A stretch of 64,000 nucleotides of DNA from Bacteroidota bacterium (GTDB lineage Bacteria; Bacteroidota; Bacteroidia; Bacteroidales; VadinHA17), in the NCBI GenBank assembly GCA_011050615.1, contig DRFJ01000056.1, positions 1 to 64,000 of the forward strand. The letters are read 5' to 3'. The position numbers and the translations under genes were made by a program. Positions 18,230 to 27,555 of this stretch are shown in pieces. Every line of letters begins with the position of its first letter. The first letter of the stretch is position 1. The notes under the pieces were generated by a model, which was given only the letters and a program-made list of their open reading frames with translations, was not told the origin of the DNA and searched no databases.

Positions 18230-18907
18230 TTATTTTTTATTTCTTGAAAGAACTTCGTCTATCATACCGTAAGTCTTTGCTTCGTCGGCTGTCATCCAGT
18301 AGTCCCTGTCAGAATCCTTTTCCACTTTTTTATAGGTATTACCGGTATGTTCAGCAATTATTTCGTAGAGTTCTTTTTTCAGTTTAATTATTTCACGCGC
18401 GGTTATTTCAATGTCGGCTGCGGGTCCCTGCACACCACCCATGGGCTGGTGTATCATTATCCTGGAATGTTTGAGGGCGGAGCGTTTGCCCTTTGTTCCC
18501 GCTGTTAAAAGGATAGCACCCATTGAGGCAGCCATGCCTGTGCAGGTAGTGGCTATGTCAGCACTGATGTACTGCATGGTGTCATAAATGCCCAGCCCGG
18601 CATGCACCGATCCGCCCGGGGTATTGAAATATATCTGTATATCCTTTTCACTGTCGGTTGAATCAAGGTAAAGTAGCTGGGCCTCTATAATATTGGCAAC
18701 ATAATCGTCAATTGGTAAGCCAAGGAAGATTATCCTGTCCATCATCAGACGCGAGAAAACATCCATTGATGCAACATTGAGCTGACGTTCCTCAATGATG
18801 GTTGGGGATATGTAACTGTTAAGAGTGGATGTATATTTATGATAAGCCAGGCTGCTTATACCCTTATGGCCTGTTGCAAATTTTTGAAAGTCATCTTTTT
18901 CTGCCAT
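18230..18907 (-). CDS. clpP: ATP-dependent Clp protease proteolytic subunit ClpP
   Basis: ClpP is the tetradecameric serine protease that degrades proteins unfolded by ClpX. The 225-residue protein holds the catalytic Ser in GMAASMGAILL, His in RIMIHQPMGG and an Asp in the C-terminal third (KDSDRDYWMTADEA). The QLLYLDSTDSEKDIQIYFNTPGGS block is diagnostic. The N-terminus is slightly longer than in E. coli, consistent with a short processed propeptide. A -7 box at 18933-18940 suggests clpP and clpX can be transcribed separately from the trigger factor gene upstream. Confidence 0.96.
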   Translation of the reverse strand: MAEKDDFQKFATGHKGISSLAYHKYTSTLNSYISPTIIEERQLNVASMDVFSRLMMDRIIFLGLPIDDYVANIIEAQLLYLDSTDSEKDIQIYFNTPGGSVHAGLGIYDTMQYISADIATTCTGMAASMGAILLTAGTKGKRSALKHSRIMIHQPMGGVQGPAADIEITAREIIKLKKELYEIIAEHTGNTYKKVEKDSDRDYWMTADEAKTYGMIDEVLSRNKK

Positions 18908-18932
18908 TTTATTATAATTTAGATTGTTTGAC

Positions 18933-18940
18933 CAAAGATA
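18933..18940 (-). promoter_or_regulatory. Possible clpPX promoter -7 box
   Basis: Minus-strand TATCTTTG fits TAnnTTTG exactly and lies 25 bases upstream of the clpP ATG, in the 69-base gap after the trigger factor gene. The -33 region is weak. Confidence 0.45.
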
Positions 18941-18976
18941 ACAAAATAATAAGTAAAGAGTAAGATAAAGAGATAC

Positions 18977-20326
18977 TTACTTATTAAAAAGCTTGTTAAA
19001 TTCTTCAGTGCTTACCTCTTTCGTATCTATTTTTATTTCTTCTTTGATCTTTTTAATTACCTTATCATCAATTATTTTATCGGCAATGCGCCGGTAGTCA
19101 TCTTCTTTCTTGAGTATTTCCCGGGCATAAGATTCAAGCTGGCTGTCTCCGGCATTAAAAATTCCATATTGCTGAAACTGGAGGCGTGTGAACTCCTTGG
19201 CTTCATTAATCATGTCCTCCTCCTCAACTTTTATATCTTTCTCCCCGGCAATTTTATTTCTTATAAGCTGCCACCTGAGATCTCTCAGGAAATTTGCAAA
19301 GTCTTTTTCAAGCTGTTCTTCTGTAAGCTCTTTATTTGTTCTGAGCAGCCACCTTCTGAGGAATTCTTCGGGAAGGTCAAAGCCTGTTTTATCTATCACC
19401 ATGTTTCGTGCATCGAGGTTCAGCCTATACTCACTTTCCCGGGCTAGGTTGTTTCTGATCTCTTCATCGAGTAACTTCATGAATTCTTCTTCTGAAGTGA
19501 CCTTCCCTTCCCCGTAAACCCTGTCAAAAAGTTCCTGGTTTACATCAGCCATTTTAAACCTGTTGATTTCATTGATTGTGAACCTGTATTTACCGTCCAC
19601 ACCATCCAGCTTATCATGTTCGGTCTGCAGGAGGCCTGCTATTTCATGTTCATTCGGGAAAGACTTACGGATGTCGAACTCTACATAATCGCCCGGTTTG
19701 CTGCCTATTAATTCTTTTTTTACCTCTTCATCCTTAATGACCTTTACCGACATTGTTGAATCCTGCTTCAGTGTTTCATCAAGGGCTACACCCTCCTCGG
19801 ATAACTTAACTATATCACCCTTCAGGAGGTCGTCTTCGCTTACTTCACCGGCCTGTTCATACTGGCCATACCTTCTCCGGTAATTATCAAGGAAGTCATT
19901 GCGCAGTTTCCCGTCTATTTTTATTTCGTAATAGGGCACTTTATTCCTGCCTGAAAGCTTTACTTCAAATTCAGGGGCAAGTCCTATTTCAAATGAAAAA
20001 ACAAAATCATCCTGTGTTTCCAGGCCTATATTTTCATTATCATCTGTTTTCGGCAGTGGATCTCCGAGTATTTCCAGCTTCTCCTCCGTAATATAATCAT
20101 GCAAACGGTCAGAGACTACTTTATTTATTTCTTCAAGTTTCACATTGCTGCCGTACATTTTCCTTATGAGGCCGAAAGGGACCTTCCCCGGTCTGAAGCC
20201 TTTTATATTGGCTTTTTTCTTATAATCTTTAAGCACATCATTAACCTTTTCTTCATAATCACTTTTTTCTACCTGCACGGTAATCAAAGCATTCAGGTCA
20301 TCAATACTTTCCCTTGTAATATTCAT
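18977..20326 (-). CDS. tig: Trigger factor
   Basis: This is the ribosome-associated chaperone and prolyl isomerase that meets nascent chains. I start at MNITRESIDDLNALITV (20326, 449 residues); the track start at 20365 adds 13 residues (MLGGFYLLKTNTD) that do not belong to the family. The N-terminal ribosome-binding domain carries the signature ANIKGFRPGKVPFGLIRKMYG (G-F-R-x-G-K-x-P). A divergent FKBP-like middle domain and a long helical C-terminal domain follow. Bacteroidota trigger factors often have a degenerate isomerase domain, as here. It is followed by clpP and clpX, linking folding and proteolysis, and preceded by tRNA-Leu. Confidence 0.93.
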   Translation of the reverse strand: MNITRESIDDLNALITVQVEKSDYEEKVNDVLKDYKKKANIKGFRPGKVPFGLIRKMYGSNVKLEEINKVVSDRLHDYITEEKLEILGDPLPKTDDNENIGLETQDDFVFSFEIGLAPEFEVKLSGRNKVPYYEIKIDGKLRNDFLDNYRRRYGQYEQAGEVSEDDLLKGDIVKLSEEGVALDETLKQDSTMSVKVIKDEEVKKELIGSKPGDYVEFDIRKSFPNEHEIAGLLQTEHDKLDGVDGKYRFTINEINRFKMADVNQELFDRVYGEGKVTSEEEFMKLLDEEIRNNLARESEYRLNLDARNMVIDKTGFDLPEEFLRRWLLRTNKELTEEQLEKDFANFLRDLRWQLIRNKIAGEKDIKVEEEDMINEAKEFTRLQFQQYGIFNAGDSQLESYAREILKKEDDYRRIADKIIDDKVIKKIKEEIKIDTKEVSTEEFNKLFNK

Positions 20327-20348
20327 ATCAGTATTTGTTTTTAACAGA

Positions 20349-20392
20349 TAAAAACCGCCCAACAACCGGTACTACCATTTGTTTAAGCGGTT
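20349..20392 (-). terminator. Likely terminator after tRNA-Leu
   Basis: On the minus strand AACCGC pairs with GCGGTT, with an inner AACAA/TTGTT helix, and is followed by a run of U. It sits between the tRNA gene and the trigger factor start and would separate the two transcripts. Its internal loop makes it weaker than a classic terminator. Confidence 0.45.
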
Positions 20393-20404
20393 ATTCACTC
20401 TCAG

Positions 20405-20486
20405 TGCGGATGAAGGGACTCGAACCCCCACGCCCGAAGGCACTAGATCCTAAGTCTAGCGCGGCTACCAATTACGCCACATCCGC
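20405..20486 (-). tRNA. tRNA-Leu (anticodon UAG)
   Basis: The minus strand folds as a class II tRNA: acceptor GCGGATG paired with CATCCGC plus discriminator A, D-arm with GGTAGCC, anticodon stem CTAGA/TCTAG around loop CTTAGGA (anticodon TAG, reading CUA and probably other CUN codons), a long variable arm GTGCCTTCGGGCGT, and T-arm GGGGGTTCGAGTCCC. The length is 82 bases, and no CCA is encoded. The long variable arm supports Leu. Confidence 0.95.
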
Positions 20487-20499
20487 GTGAAATTCAGCG

Positions 20500-20530
20500 C
20501 AAAAGTAGTAATAATAAAATAATCTGGCAA
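20500..20530 (-). promoter_or_regulatory. Predicted tRNA-Leu promoter
   Basis: Minus-strand TTG and TACTTTTG are separated by 20 bases, a good match to the Bacteroidota TTTG...TAnnTTTG pattern. The -7 box ends 14 bases before the tRNA 5' end. Confidence 0.6.
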
Positions 20531-20557
20531 TATATTGCTTAAACTGAAGGCATGAGA

Positions 20558-21283
20558 CTATCGTCTCAGTTCGAAGTTTTTGCCCAGGTAAAGGTTTCTT
20601 ACCTGTTCATCTTCGGCCAGTTGTTCGGAGGTACCTGATTTCAGTATTTTACCCTCGAACAGGAGATAGGCCCTGTTGGTGATCGAAAGAGTCTCATGAA
20701 CATTATGATCGGTAATGAGGATGCCTATATTCCTGTCTTTCAGATGGGATACAATTCCCTGTATATCTTCCACCGCTATGGGGTCAACACCTGCAAATGG
20801 TTCGTCGAGCAGTATGAATTTGGGTTTCAGTGCCAGTGCTCTTGCTATCTCGGTTCTTCTCCTCTCTCCTCCGGAAAGCTGTATCCCCAGGCTTTTTCGT
20901 ATTTTCTGCAGTCCAAACTCGCCGAGGAGTGACTCTCTTCTTTCTGCCTGTTCCTCTTTCGGGAAGCCTGACATTTCAAGGACAGCATTCAGGTTGTCTT
21001 CAACAGTCAGCTTCCTGAAAACTGAAGCTTCCTGCGCCAGATAACCGATACCCAGCCTTGCCCGTTTATATACCGGCATACCCGTGATGTCCTTCCCGTC
21101 AAGGAATATTTTGCCCTCATCAACCTTTATCAGCCCTACGATCATGTAAAACGATGTCGTTTTTCCTGCTCCGTTGGGCCCGAGAAGGCCAACAATCTCA
21201 CCCTGCTGTACTTCAATGGAGACTTTATCTACAACTGCCCTGTTTCGGTATCTCTTAAGCAGATTTTCAGTATGCAATTTCAT
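20558..21283 (-). CDS. lptB: LPS export ABC transporter ATP-binding protein LptB
   Basis: The 241-residue cytoplasmic ATPase drives extraction of lipopolysaccharide from the inner membrane with LptF and LptG. It has Walker [17 protein letters not shown], a Q-loop region ending [18 protein letters not shown], signature [15 protein letters not shown], Walker [17 protein letters not shown] and the switch His in [10 protein letters not shown]. The [22 protein letters not shown] block and length are those of LptB rather than a generic importer ATPase. It begins 10 bases after the tatC stop, so the two envelope-export genes are probably co-transcribed. The permease genes are not in the window. Confidence 0.93.
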   Translation of the reverse strand: MKLHTENLLKRYRNRAVVDKVSIEVQQGEIVGLLGPNGAGKTTSFYMIVGLIKVDEGKIFLDGKDITGMPVYKRARLGIGYLAQEASVFRKLTVEDNLNAVLEMSGFPKEEQAERRESLLGEFGLQKIRKSLGIQLSGGERRRTEIARALALKPKFILLDEPFAGVDPIAVEDIQGIVSHLKDRNIGILITDHNVHETLSITNRAYLLFEGKILKSGTSEQLAEDEQVRNLYLGKNFELRR

Positions 21284-21293
21284 GTCAGGCGAT

Positions 21294-22163
21294 TTAAGGT
21301 TTGCTTTCGGAATTATTCTGATCTTCGTTCCAGTCAGCTTCCAGTCTTTCCCTGTCCTTCCTTATAACCCTTCTCGATATAACTATACCCAGCTCATAGA
21401 GGAAGATCAATGGGAAACAAACCATTACCTGGCTGAAAATATCCGGTGGTGTAATGATCGCCGACAGGGCGAGTATCACAATTATTGAGTGCTTCCTGTA
21501 TTTTTTCAGGAAATGGGGATCAACAAGGCCTATCTTGGTAAGAAAGAAGGACAGTATAGGCAACTGGAAAATAATACCGCTTGCCAGGGTTATGGATGCC
21601 ACTGTGCCGATATATGATCTCAGGTTTATCTGGTTTGTAACCTCGGCACTCACATTATAAGAGCCCAGGAAATGAACCGAAAGGGGGACTATTAAATAAT
21701 AACCAAAGAGCACACCGCTGACAAAAAGCAGGGAAGAAAAAAACACGGCACCCCGGGTATATTTTTTTTCGCTGGAATAGAGGGCTGGCCTGAAAAACCT
21801 CCAGAACTCCCAGAAAATATAAGGGAAAGCAAGTATTATGCCGGCTATCAGTGATACGGCTATATGGGTGGTAAACTGCCCGGCCATCCTTATGTTGATT
21901 ATCTCAAAAGGGTGGGTGTTGATGCACAGGGCGTTTATGTTAACAAGCTGACCAAGCCTGCACAATAACCTGTTCGTGAGGAAATCAGGGTTCTTCGGGG
22001 CTATAATGATAGTATCAAAAATAATGTCATTATATATAAAGGCAACTATTGCAACAATAAATATTGCAGCTACTGACCTTACAATATGCCACCTCAGTTC
22101 TTCAAGGTGTTCAAGAAATGACATCTCATTCCCGTCTTTCGCCTTCTTACTTCTTTTCTTCAT
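21294..22163 (-). CDS. tatC: Twin-arginine translocase subunit TatC
   Basis: TatC is the six-helix membrane receptor for twin-arginine signal peptides. I start at [16 protein letters not shown] (22163, 289 residues); the track start adds 21 residues with no match. The family signatures [18 protein letters not shown] at the N-terminus and [22 protein letters not shown] in the first half are clear, followed by further membrane spans ending at [10 protein letters not shown]. The segment between helices 1 and 2 (about residues 50-100, with two Cys and [15 protein letters not shown]) is longer than in E. coli. TatA is not in the window. It is relevant to the exported superoxide dismutase at 55263, which carries a twin-arginine signal. 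Confidence 0.93.
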   Translation of the reverse strand: MKKRSKKAKDGNEMSFLEHLEELRWHIVRSVAAIFIVAIVAFIYNDIIFDTIIIAPKNPDFLTNRLLCRLGQLVNINALCINTHPFEIINIRMAGQFTTHIAVSLIAGIILAFPYIFWEFWRFFRPALYSSEKKYTRGAVFFSSLLFVSGVLFGYYLIVPLSVHFLGSYNVSAEVTNQINLRSYIGTVASITLASGIIFQLPILSFFLTKIGLVDPHFLKKYRKHSIIVILALSAIITPPDIFSQVMVCFPLIFLYELGIVISRRVIRKDRERLEADWNEDQNNSESKP

Positions 22164-22484
22164 GTGCAAACAAAACCTAAGACCCGTAAATTTCAGGCTG
22201 TAAAGATGATAAAACAAATTAATCAAAGCAAGTGTAAAATATTTATTATTACGAGCCTTAAATGACGGACTGCTTTCTCTTTTTGTGTTAAATATTGTTA
22301 TTTATAAAAAAAAATGATGAAAAACAAAGTGATTATCGTAAATTGTAATGATTGAGATAATAGGTGATGATAATAATCATCTAAGCTTTTTGGCAGCTTA
22401 TCAAAAATGATTTAAAAAAATTGATAACTTTATAATACTTGATATAAAATTTTGTTATTGGGAAAGAAAGAAGTGTAAAGACGG
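22164..22484. other. AT-rich divergent gap between tatC and recQ
   Basis: The 321-base gap separates the divergent tatC and recQ genes. It is very AT-rich, has no open frame of note and no clear TAnnTTTG box in either direction. Apart from A/T runs I see no structured element. Promoters for both genes must lie here. Confidence 0.6.
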
Positions 22485-24665
22485 ATGGAAGACAAGAGAA
22501 TAATTCATGATTATCTGAAAAAATATTTTGGTTTTAATACATTTAAGGGTAACCAGGAAGAAATAATACAGAACGTGCTGTCAGGAAGGGACAGCTTTGT
22601 CCTCATGCCAACAGGCGGGGGCAAATCATTATGCTACCAGTTACCGGCAGTTATAAAAGAGGGAACCGCAATAGTAATTTCGCCGCTTATAGCATTGATG
22701 AAGAACCAGGTTGATGCCATGAGGAATTTTTCAACCAGTGATAACATGGCTCATTTTTTGAATTCTTCATTAACAAAATCGGCAATAAACAAGGTTAAGC
22801 AGGACGTGCTGAAAGGCCAGACAAAATTGTTATATGTGGCGCCGGAATCACTGACAAAGGGGGATAATATTGATTTTCTAAGCAAGGTAGAAATATCTTT
22901 TTATGCAATAGATGAGGCTCACTGTATTTCAGAATGGGGTCATGACTTCAGGCCTGAATACCGCAAAATAAGGCCCATAATAGATACCATAGGGCGCTCA
23001 CCGATTATTGCCCTTACTGCAACAGCCACGCCCAAAGTACAGCATGACATACAGAAAAACCTTGGAATACTCGATGCCAGCGTATTTAAATCATCCTTCA
23101 ACAGGCCCAACCTGTATTATGAAGTCAGACCCAAGGTTAATACCGCAAAGGAAATACTCAAATTCATAAACAACAACCAGGGTAAGTCAGGGATAATATA
23201 TTGCCTCAGCAGGAAAAAGGTGGAGGAAATTGCTGAAGTACTGAAGGTAAATGGGATTAAAGCTCTTCCCTACCACGCAGGAATGGATTCGGCCACCAGG
23301 ACGGCCAACCAGGATAAGTTCCTTATGGAAGAGATTGATGTTATCGTGGCAACTATCGCTTTTGGTATGGGCATAGATAAGCCTGATGTCCGTTTTGTTA
23401 TTCATTATGACATACCCAAGAGCCTTGAGGGCTATTACCAGGAAACCGGTCGGGCTGGCAGGGATGGAAGTGAAGGAAGGTGTATAGCATATTATTCCTA
23501 TGATGACCTTCAGAAACTGGAAAAATTCATGCAGGGCAAACCAATTAATGAACAGGAGATTGGCAAACAACTGCTGCTGGAAACTGCATCTTACGCCGAA
23601 TCATCAATATGCAGGAGAAAATTGCTGCTTCATTATTTTGGAGAGGAATACGAACCTGACAACTGTGAATCATGCGATAACTGCCTGCATCCCAAAAAAG
23701 AGTTTGAGGGTAAGCATTATGTGGTTAAAGTCCTGAAAACCGTGGAGACAGTAAAGGAGAAATTCAAGGCCGATCATATTTCCAAAGTGCTGACAGGAGT
23801 GAGTAATTCCTCCATAAAGTCATATAAGCACCACAAACTTGAAATTTTCGGCAATGGTGATGAAAAGGATGAGAAATTCTGGAATATGGTAATTCGCAGG
23901 TGCCTGATAGCTAAATTTCTTGTAAAGGAGATTGAGAATTATGGCATACTGAAACTTACCGACAAGGGCAGGGAGTTTATGGGAAGACCTGAATCATTCA
24001 TGCTGGCCGAGGATCATGATTACGGTGAAGTTATTGAAGAAGATATCGCCTACAGGGGAGGTGCCGGAGCAGTAGATGATGAATTGTTCAGTATATTAAA
24101 AGACCTCAGGAAAAAAATATCAAAACAGAAAAACGTACCTCCTTTCGTTATATTCCAGGATCCCTCACTTGAGGATATGGCCATACAATATCCCGTTACA
24201 ATAGAAGAACTTCAGAATATATCAGGTGTGGGAGTGGGTAAGGCACAGAGATATGGGAAGGAATTTGTTGAAGTTATAGAAAGGTATGTGGATGAGAAAG
24301 AGATTGTCCGGCCACAGGACCTTATTGTTAAATCGGTAGTAAATAAATCAGGGCTGAAAGTATATATTATTAAAAGCATAGACAATAAACGTTTGCTCGA
24401 TGATATTGCTGATGCCAAAGGCCTGGAGATGGATGATCTTATCAGTGAGATCGAATCAATAGTAAATTCCGGAACCCGCCTGAACCTTTCATATTATATC
24501 GACCAGGTAATAGATGATGACCGCCAGGCTGATATTACAGCTTATTTCAAGGAAGAAGCAGAATCAGATTCACTTGAAGCAGCCCTTGAGGAACTGGGTG
24601 ACGAATACGAAGAGGAAGAAATACGACTGATGCGTATCAAGTTCCTTTCCGAATTCGGCAACTAA
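22485..24665 (+). CDS. recQ: ATP-dependent DNA helicase RecQ
   Basis: RecQ is a 3'-5' DNA helicase acting in recombination and replication-fork repair. The 726-residue protein has helicase motif I MPTGGGKSLCYQLPA near residue 45, DEAH box DEAHCISEWGHDFRPEY near 145, motif VI QETGRAGRDG, and the zinc-binding Cys set (ICRRKLLLHYFGEEY ... CESCDNC) near 375-405. An RQC winged helix and an HRDC domain (about 515-600, ELFSILKDLRKKISKQKNVPPFVIF) follow. An additional acidic C-terminal segment of about 110 residues is typical of the Bacteroidota form. It is transcribed alone, divergent from tatC. Its start is consistent with the family (MEDKRIIHDYLKKYFGF). Confidence 0.95.
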   Translation: MEDKRIIHDYLKKYFGFNTFKGNQEEIIQNVLSGRDSFVLMPTGGGKSLCYQLPAVIKEGTAIVISPLIALMKNQVDAMRNFSTSDNMAHFLNSSLTKSAINKVKQDVLKGQTKLLYVAPESLTKGDNIDFLSKVEISFYAIDEAHCISEWGHDFRPEYRKIRPIIDTIGRSPIIALTATATPKVQHDIQKNLGILDASVFKSSFNRPNLYYEVRPKVNTAKEILKFINNNQGKSGIIYCLSRKKVEEIAEVLKVNGIKALPYHAGMDSATRTANQDKFLMEEIDVIVATIAFGMGIDKPDVRFVIHYDIPKSLEGYYQETGRAGRDGSEGRCIAYYSYDDLQKLEKFMQGKPINEQEIGKQLLLETASYAESSICRRKLLLHYFGEEYEPDNCESCDNCLHPKKEFEGKHYVVKVLKTVETVKEKFKADHISKVLTGVSNSSIKSYKHHKLEIFGNGDEKDEKFWNMVIRRCLIAKFLVKEIENYGILKLTDKGREFMGRPESFMLAEDHDYGEVIEEDIAYRGGAGAVDDELFSILKDLRKKISKQKNVPPFVIFQDPSLEDMAIQYPVTIEELQNISGVGVGKAQRYGKEFVEVIERYVDEKEIVRPQDLIVKSVVNKSGLKVYIIKSIDNKRLLDDIADAKGLEMDDLISEIESIVNSGTRLNLSYYIDQVIDDDRQADITAYFKEEAESDSLEAALEELGDEYEEEEIRLMRIKFLSEFGN

Positions 24666-24762
24666 ACAGGAAAGCGTCAATCCAAATATTTTCCACTTAG
24701 TTTTCTTTTATCTGCCACATTGATTATTTTCACACGTCTTTACAGTAAATCCTCAATTAACA

Positions 24763-25644
24763 ATGATCCTTGAAACAAATAATTTAAGTAAAAGTTACGG
24801 TCCTGTCAGGGCAGCGGAAGATATTTCCCTTTCGGTTGACAGTGGTACCGCTTTTGGCCTGCTGGGGCCAAACGGAAGCGGAAAGACAACCACGCTGGGG
24901 ATAGTGATGTCTGTACTTAAAGCCGACAAGGGCTCCTACAGGTGGTTCGGGCAGGAAGCTGAGCCTGCCACTTACAGGAGAATAGGCTCACTCATAGAAA
25001 TCCCGAATTTTTTCAGCTACCTCTCACTTAAAAGGAACCTTGAAATAATAGCCCGAATACGGAGAACCGGTACTTCGGATATCGGCAGGGTACTTGATCT
25101 GACGGACCTGCGTAAACGATCATCATCAAGATTTGACACCCTGTCCCTGGGAATGAAGCAGCGGCTGGCACTGGCGGCAGCCCTGCTGGGAAACCCTGAA
25201 GTGCTGGTACTCGATGAACCGGCCAACGGACTCGATCCCGAAGGTATTGCGGAAGTGCGTAAAATAATTATTGAGCAGAAAAACCGGGGTAAAACAATTA
25301 TTATGGCCAGTCATATACTGGATGAGGTTGAAAAGGTATGTGATCATGTTGCTATACTTAAAAAGGGAAAGACCCTTGCAGCAGGTAAGGTAAATGAATT
25401 ACTCGTTACAGATAATATAATAGTAATAGATTCCGATAACAATGACAGCCTTAAAGAAGGCCTCGTAGAACAGGCACTGGTCAAAAGTGCCGAACTGAAG
25501 GATAATGTTCTTGAAATAGTCCCTGCCAGCGGTGTCAGCTCAGGCCATATTAACCGGTATGCCGCCGGCAAAGGGATTATAATAAACCAGTTATACATAA
25601 GAAAAAGCAGCCTGGAGGAACAATTCCTTAAGCTGGTAAAATAA
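24763..25644 (+). CDS. ABC transporter ATP-binding protein (ABC-2 exporter type)
   Basis: The 293-residue ATPase has Walker A GPNGSGKTTTLGIVMSVL, signature LSLGMKQRLALAAALLG, Walker B EVLVLDEPANGLDPEGI and the switch His in MASHILDEVEKVCDHV. A C-terminal extension of about 80 residues after the nucleotide-binding core, as in CcmA/DrrA/BcrA-type ATPases, probably contacts the permease. The permease gene follows 13 bases later, and the two would form a homodimeric or heterodimeric export complex. The substrate is unknown; drug, lipid or bacteriocin export are all compatible with this family. No regulator or two-component system adjoins it. Confidence 0.87.
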   Translation: MILETNNLSKSYGPVRAAEDISLSVDSGTAFGLLGPNGSGKTTTLGIVMSVLKADKGSYRWFGQEAEPATYRRIGSLIEIPNFFSYLSLKRNLEIIARIRRTGTSDIGRVLDLTDLRKRSSSRFDTLSLGMKQRLALAAALLGNPEVLVLDEPANGLDPEGIAEVRKIIIEQKNRGKTIIMASHILDEVEKVCDHVAILKKGKTLAAGKVNELLVTDNIIVIDSDNNDSLKEGLVEQALVKSAELKDNVLEIVPASGVSSGHINRYAAGKGIIINQLYIRKSSLEEQFLKLVK

Positions 25645-25657
25645 AAAGCCGAGACAG

Positions 25658-26473
25658 ATGAAGCGACTGATTAAATTGGAATGGGCCAAGATCTCAACAT
25701 ACGGATTTTTCAGGCTTGTGCTTATACTGACAGCAAGCCTTTTTTTATTAACGGTATTTGTTTTTTCGCGTATTGATATCTCCATCCCTGGTTTCACATG
25801 GAGAAATCTTTTCAGGTTCCCTGATGTATGGCCCTCATTCGCATGGGTGGCAAGCTGGTTTAACCTGCTGCTTGCCATACTTGTAATAACCATTGCAGGT
25901 AATGAGTTTTCCGGTAAAACACTCAGGCAACAGGTAATGACAGGCCTCAGCAGGGAGGAGTGGCTGGCAGGGAAGGGAATTCTGATCTTCGGTCTTGCCC
26001 TTTTCGGTGTCCTGATGGTTTTCCTTACAGGGCTTGTCTTTGGTTTCATTTTTACAAACGATCTCAACCCGGGCATCATATTTCAAAAAATGGATTTACT
26101 CTTAGTCTACCTTCTGCAGGCAATTGCTTATATGGTGCTGGGCCTGCTTTTCGTCTCGGTGTTGAGATCAAATGCCCTGTCAATAATACTCTATCTTCTT
26201 TATTTTATGATGATAGAGCCTGTTATACGAGGTTTGTGTCCTGTGGAAATACGGCCATGGTTCCCTGTCAAAATAATAAGCCATCTTACTCCCTTCCCCG
26301 AATTTCTGCAGATAACTTCAGGTGATGCCCTGGAGAATAATGCTATGACCTTTGAAAGTATTGGCATTATGCCCAGGCAGCTGGACGGACCCACAACACT
26401 GATAATGGCACTGGTTTATATTTCTGTTTTCGGGACTCTTACCTACCTTGTGGTGAAGAAAAGAGACCTTTAA
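25658..26473 (+). CDS. ABC-2 type transporter permease
   Basis: The 271-residue integral membrane protein has about six hydrophobic segments: near residues 16-36, 60-82, 105-135, 145-170, 172-195 and 245-265. A short cytoplasmic N-terminus (MKRLIKLEWAKISTYGFF) is typical of ABC-2 permeases, and the conserved GNEFSGKTLRQQVMTGLSREEW between the second and third spans is the ATPase-coupling region. It pairs with the ATPase gene 13 bases upstream. The 3' end overlaps the convergent glycosyltransferase gene by 35 bases. The substrate is unknown. Confidence 0.82.
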   Translation: MKRLIKLEWAKISTYGFFRLVLILTASLFLLTVFVFSRIDISIPGFTWRNLFRFPDVWPSFAWVASWFNLLLAILVITIAGNEFSGKTLRQQVMTGLSREEWLAGKGILIFGLALFGVLMVFLTGLVFGFIFTNDLNPGIIFQKMDLLLVYLLQAIAYMVLGLLFVSVLRSNALSIILYLLYFMMIEPVIRGLCPVEIRPWFPVKIISHLTPFPEFLQITSGDALENNAMTFESIGIMPRQLDGPTTLIMALVYISVFGTLTYLVVKKRDL

Positions 26474-27548
26474 GAAAACCGGCTGTACCGGTAAGTACAA
26501 CATAAAAAGGATAGAGCAGCTGGACAGGAAGAAATAAGAGCAGCAGTTTTTTCTTTCCTCTTTTTGCGGCTGTTGATGAAAGAAGCATAAAATCGGGAAT
26601 TGATTTCATTATCAAAAGGGAAAAAAAGATTATCCATAAACCGGGTAAGAAAAATGACGCAATAAAACATGCAGCTATAAACATATTGCTGGCAAAAACA
26701 AGAGCGGCTATTGCAAGTAACAGGTAATCAGAATAAAAAGGGCTCTTCGACGTCCACCTCAGCCTCTGCTTTAAGAACGATTTTAATGAGTCCGGCCCGT
26801 GGGTATGAACAATGGCCCCGGGTGAATCAATCCATGTTATAATCTTGCCCTGCTGCCTGAAACTTTCCATAAGAAAAATATCATCACCGGAGGAGATATT
26901 CATTTTTACCATAGCTTCATATTCAGCAGCTCCGGGCTTTCTGAAGCACAGGTTGGCTCCATTGCACAGAAGAGGTTTACCCTGCCTGGCAAAAATTTCT
27001 GTAACAGCCTGCATGGCAAGAAATTCAAGTTGAATTATCCGGTTCAAAAGACCGCCACTGTCTATTATGTCGACAGGCCCTATTATCATATCGGCATTGC
27101 CTGTTGAAGCCCTTCCGTAAATTTCCTTCAGCCAGTTCTTGCCGGCGCGACAGTCTCCATCGGTAGTGACAATGTAATCGCCCCTGGCATGTTCAATTCC
27201 CAGGGCAATAGCTCTTTTTTTGCCGGTACCGCCGGTACTCAGTATGATCGATTGATGCAGAAGGTCTGATGAGGATCTTAATATTTCGGCAGTTGCATCA
27301 CTGGAGGCATCATCAACGAAGATCACTTCGAAAAGCCCGGGCTCAAGGTTTTGGGCAGCGAGGTCGTTTACCAGTTTTTTAATATTGGCTGCTTCATTCC
27401 TGAGCGGGATAACCAGGGACAGAATTTTCAGCCCTTTTCTGTTATTCCTTGCGCTCTTTTCAGGTCTCTTATTCCTTTGCAGCCGCCAGCTCCGGAGAAA
27501 GAGGAAGATGAGCATATAAGGTACCAGGGCGGTCAACAGCCAGTACAT
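26439..27548 (-). CDS. Family 2 glycosyltransferase, membrane-bound
   Basis: The 369-residue protein (start MYWLLTALVPYMLIFLFL at 27548, 7 bases after the GNAT stop; the longer track start would overlap the GNAT gene) has an N-terminal membrane anchor. Its GT-A domain contains LSLVIPLRNEAANIKKLV, VIFVDDASSDAT and the DxD-like TTDGDCRAGKNWL. The processive-type motif QRLRWTSKSP is near residue 250, and three or so C-terminal membrane spans follow. The layout resembles GT2 enzymes that transfer sugars to lipid or polysaccharide acceptors at the inner membrane. Acceptor and donor are unknown. Its stop overlaps the convergent ABC permease gene by 35 bases. Confidence 0.87.
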   Translation of the reverse strand: MYWLLTALVPYMLIFLFLRSWRLQRNKRPEKSARNNRKGLKILSLVIPLRNEAANIKKLVNDLAAQNLEPGLFEVIFVDDASSDATAEILRSSSDLLHQSIILSTGGTGKKRAIALGIEHARGDYIVTTDGDCRAGKNWLKEIYGRASTGNADMIIGPVDIIDSGGLLNRIIQLEFLAMQAVTEIFARQGKPLLCNGANLCFRKPGAAEYEAMVKMNISSGDDIFLMESFRQQGKIITWIDSPGAIVHTHGPDSLKSFLKQRLRWTSKSPFYSDYLLLAIAALVFASNMFIAACFIASFFLPGLWIIFFSLLIMKSIPDFMLLSSTAAKRGKKKLLLLFLPVQLLYPFYVVLTGTAGFLKGLFSSPQGR

Positions 27549-27555
27549 AGATATG

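Noticed and set aside
22471-24747. 10-base inverted repeat TGTAAAGACG flanking recQ
   Set aside because: TGTAAAGACG before recQ and CGTCTTTACA after it could mark a mobile unit, but there is no target duplication or transposase, recQ is a normal housekeeping gene, and a 10-base match is plausible by chance.
25960-26325. 121-residue ORF inside the ABC-2 permease gene
   Set aside because: It is a same-strand shadow frame of a real permease; its composition is not protein-like and no signal precedes it.
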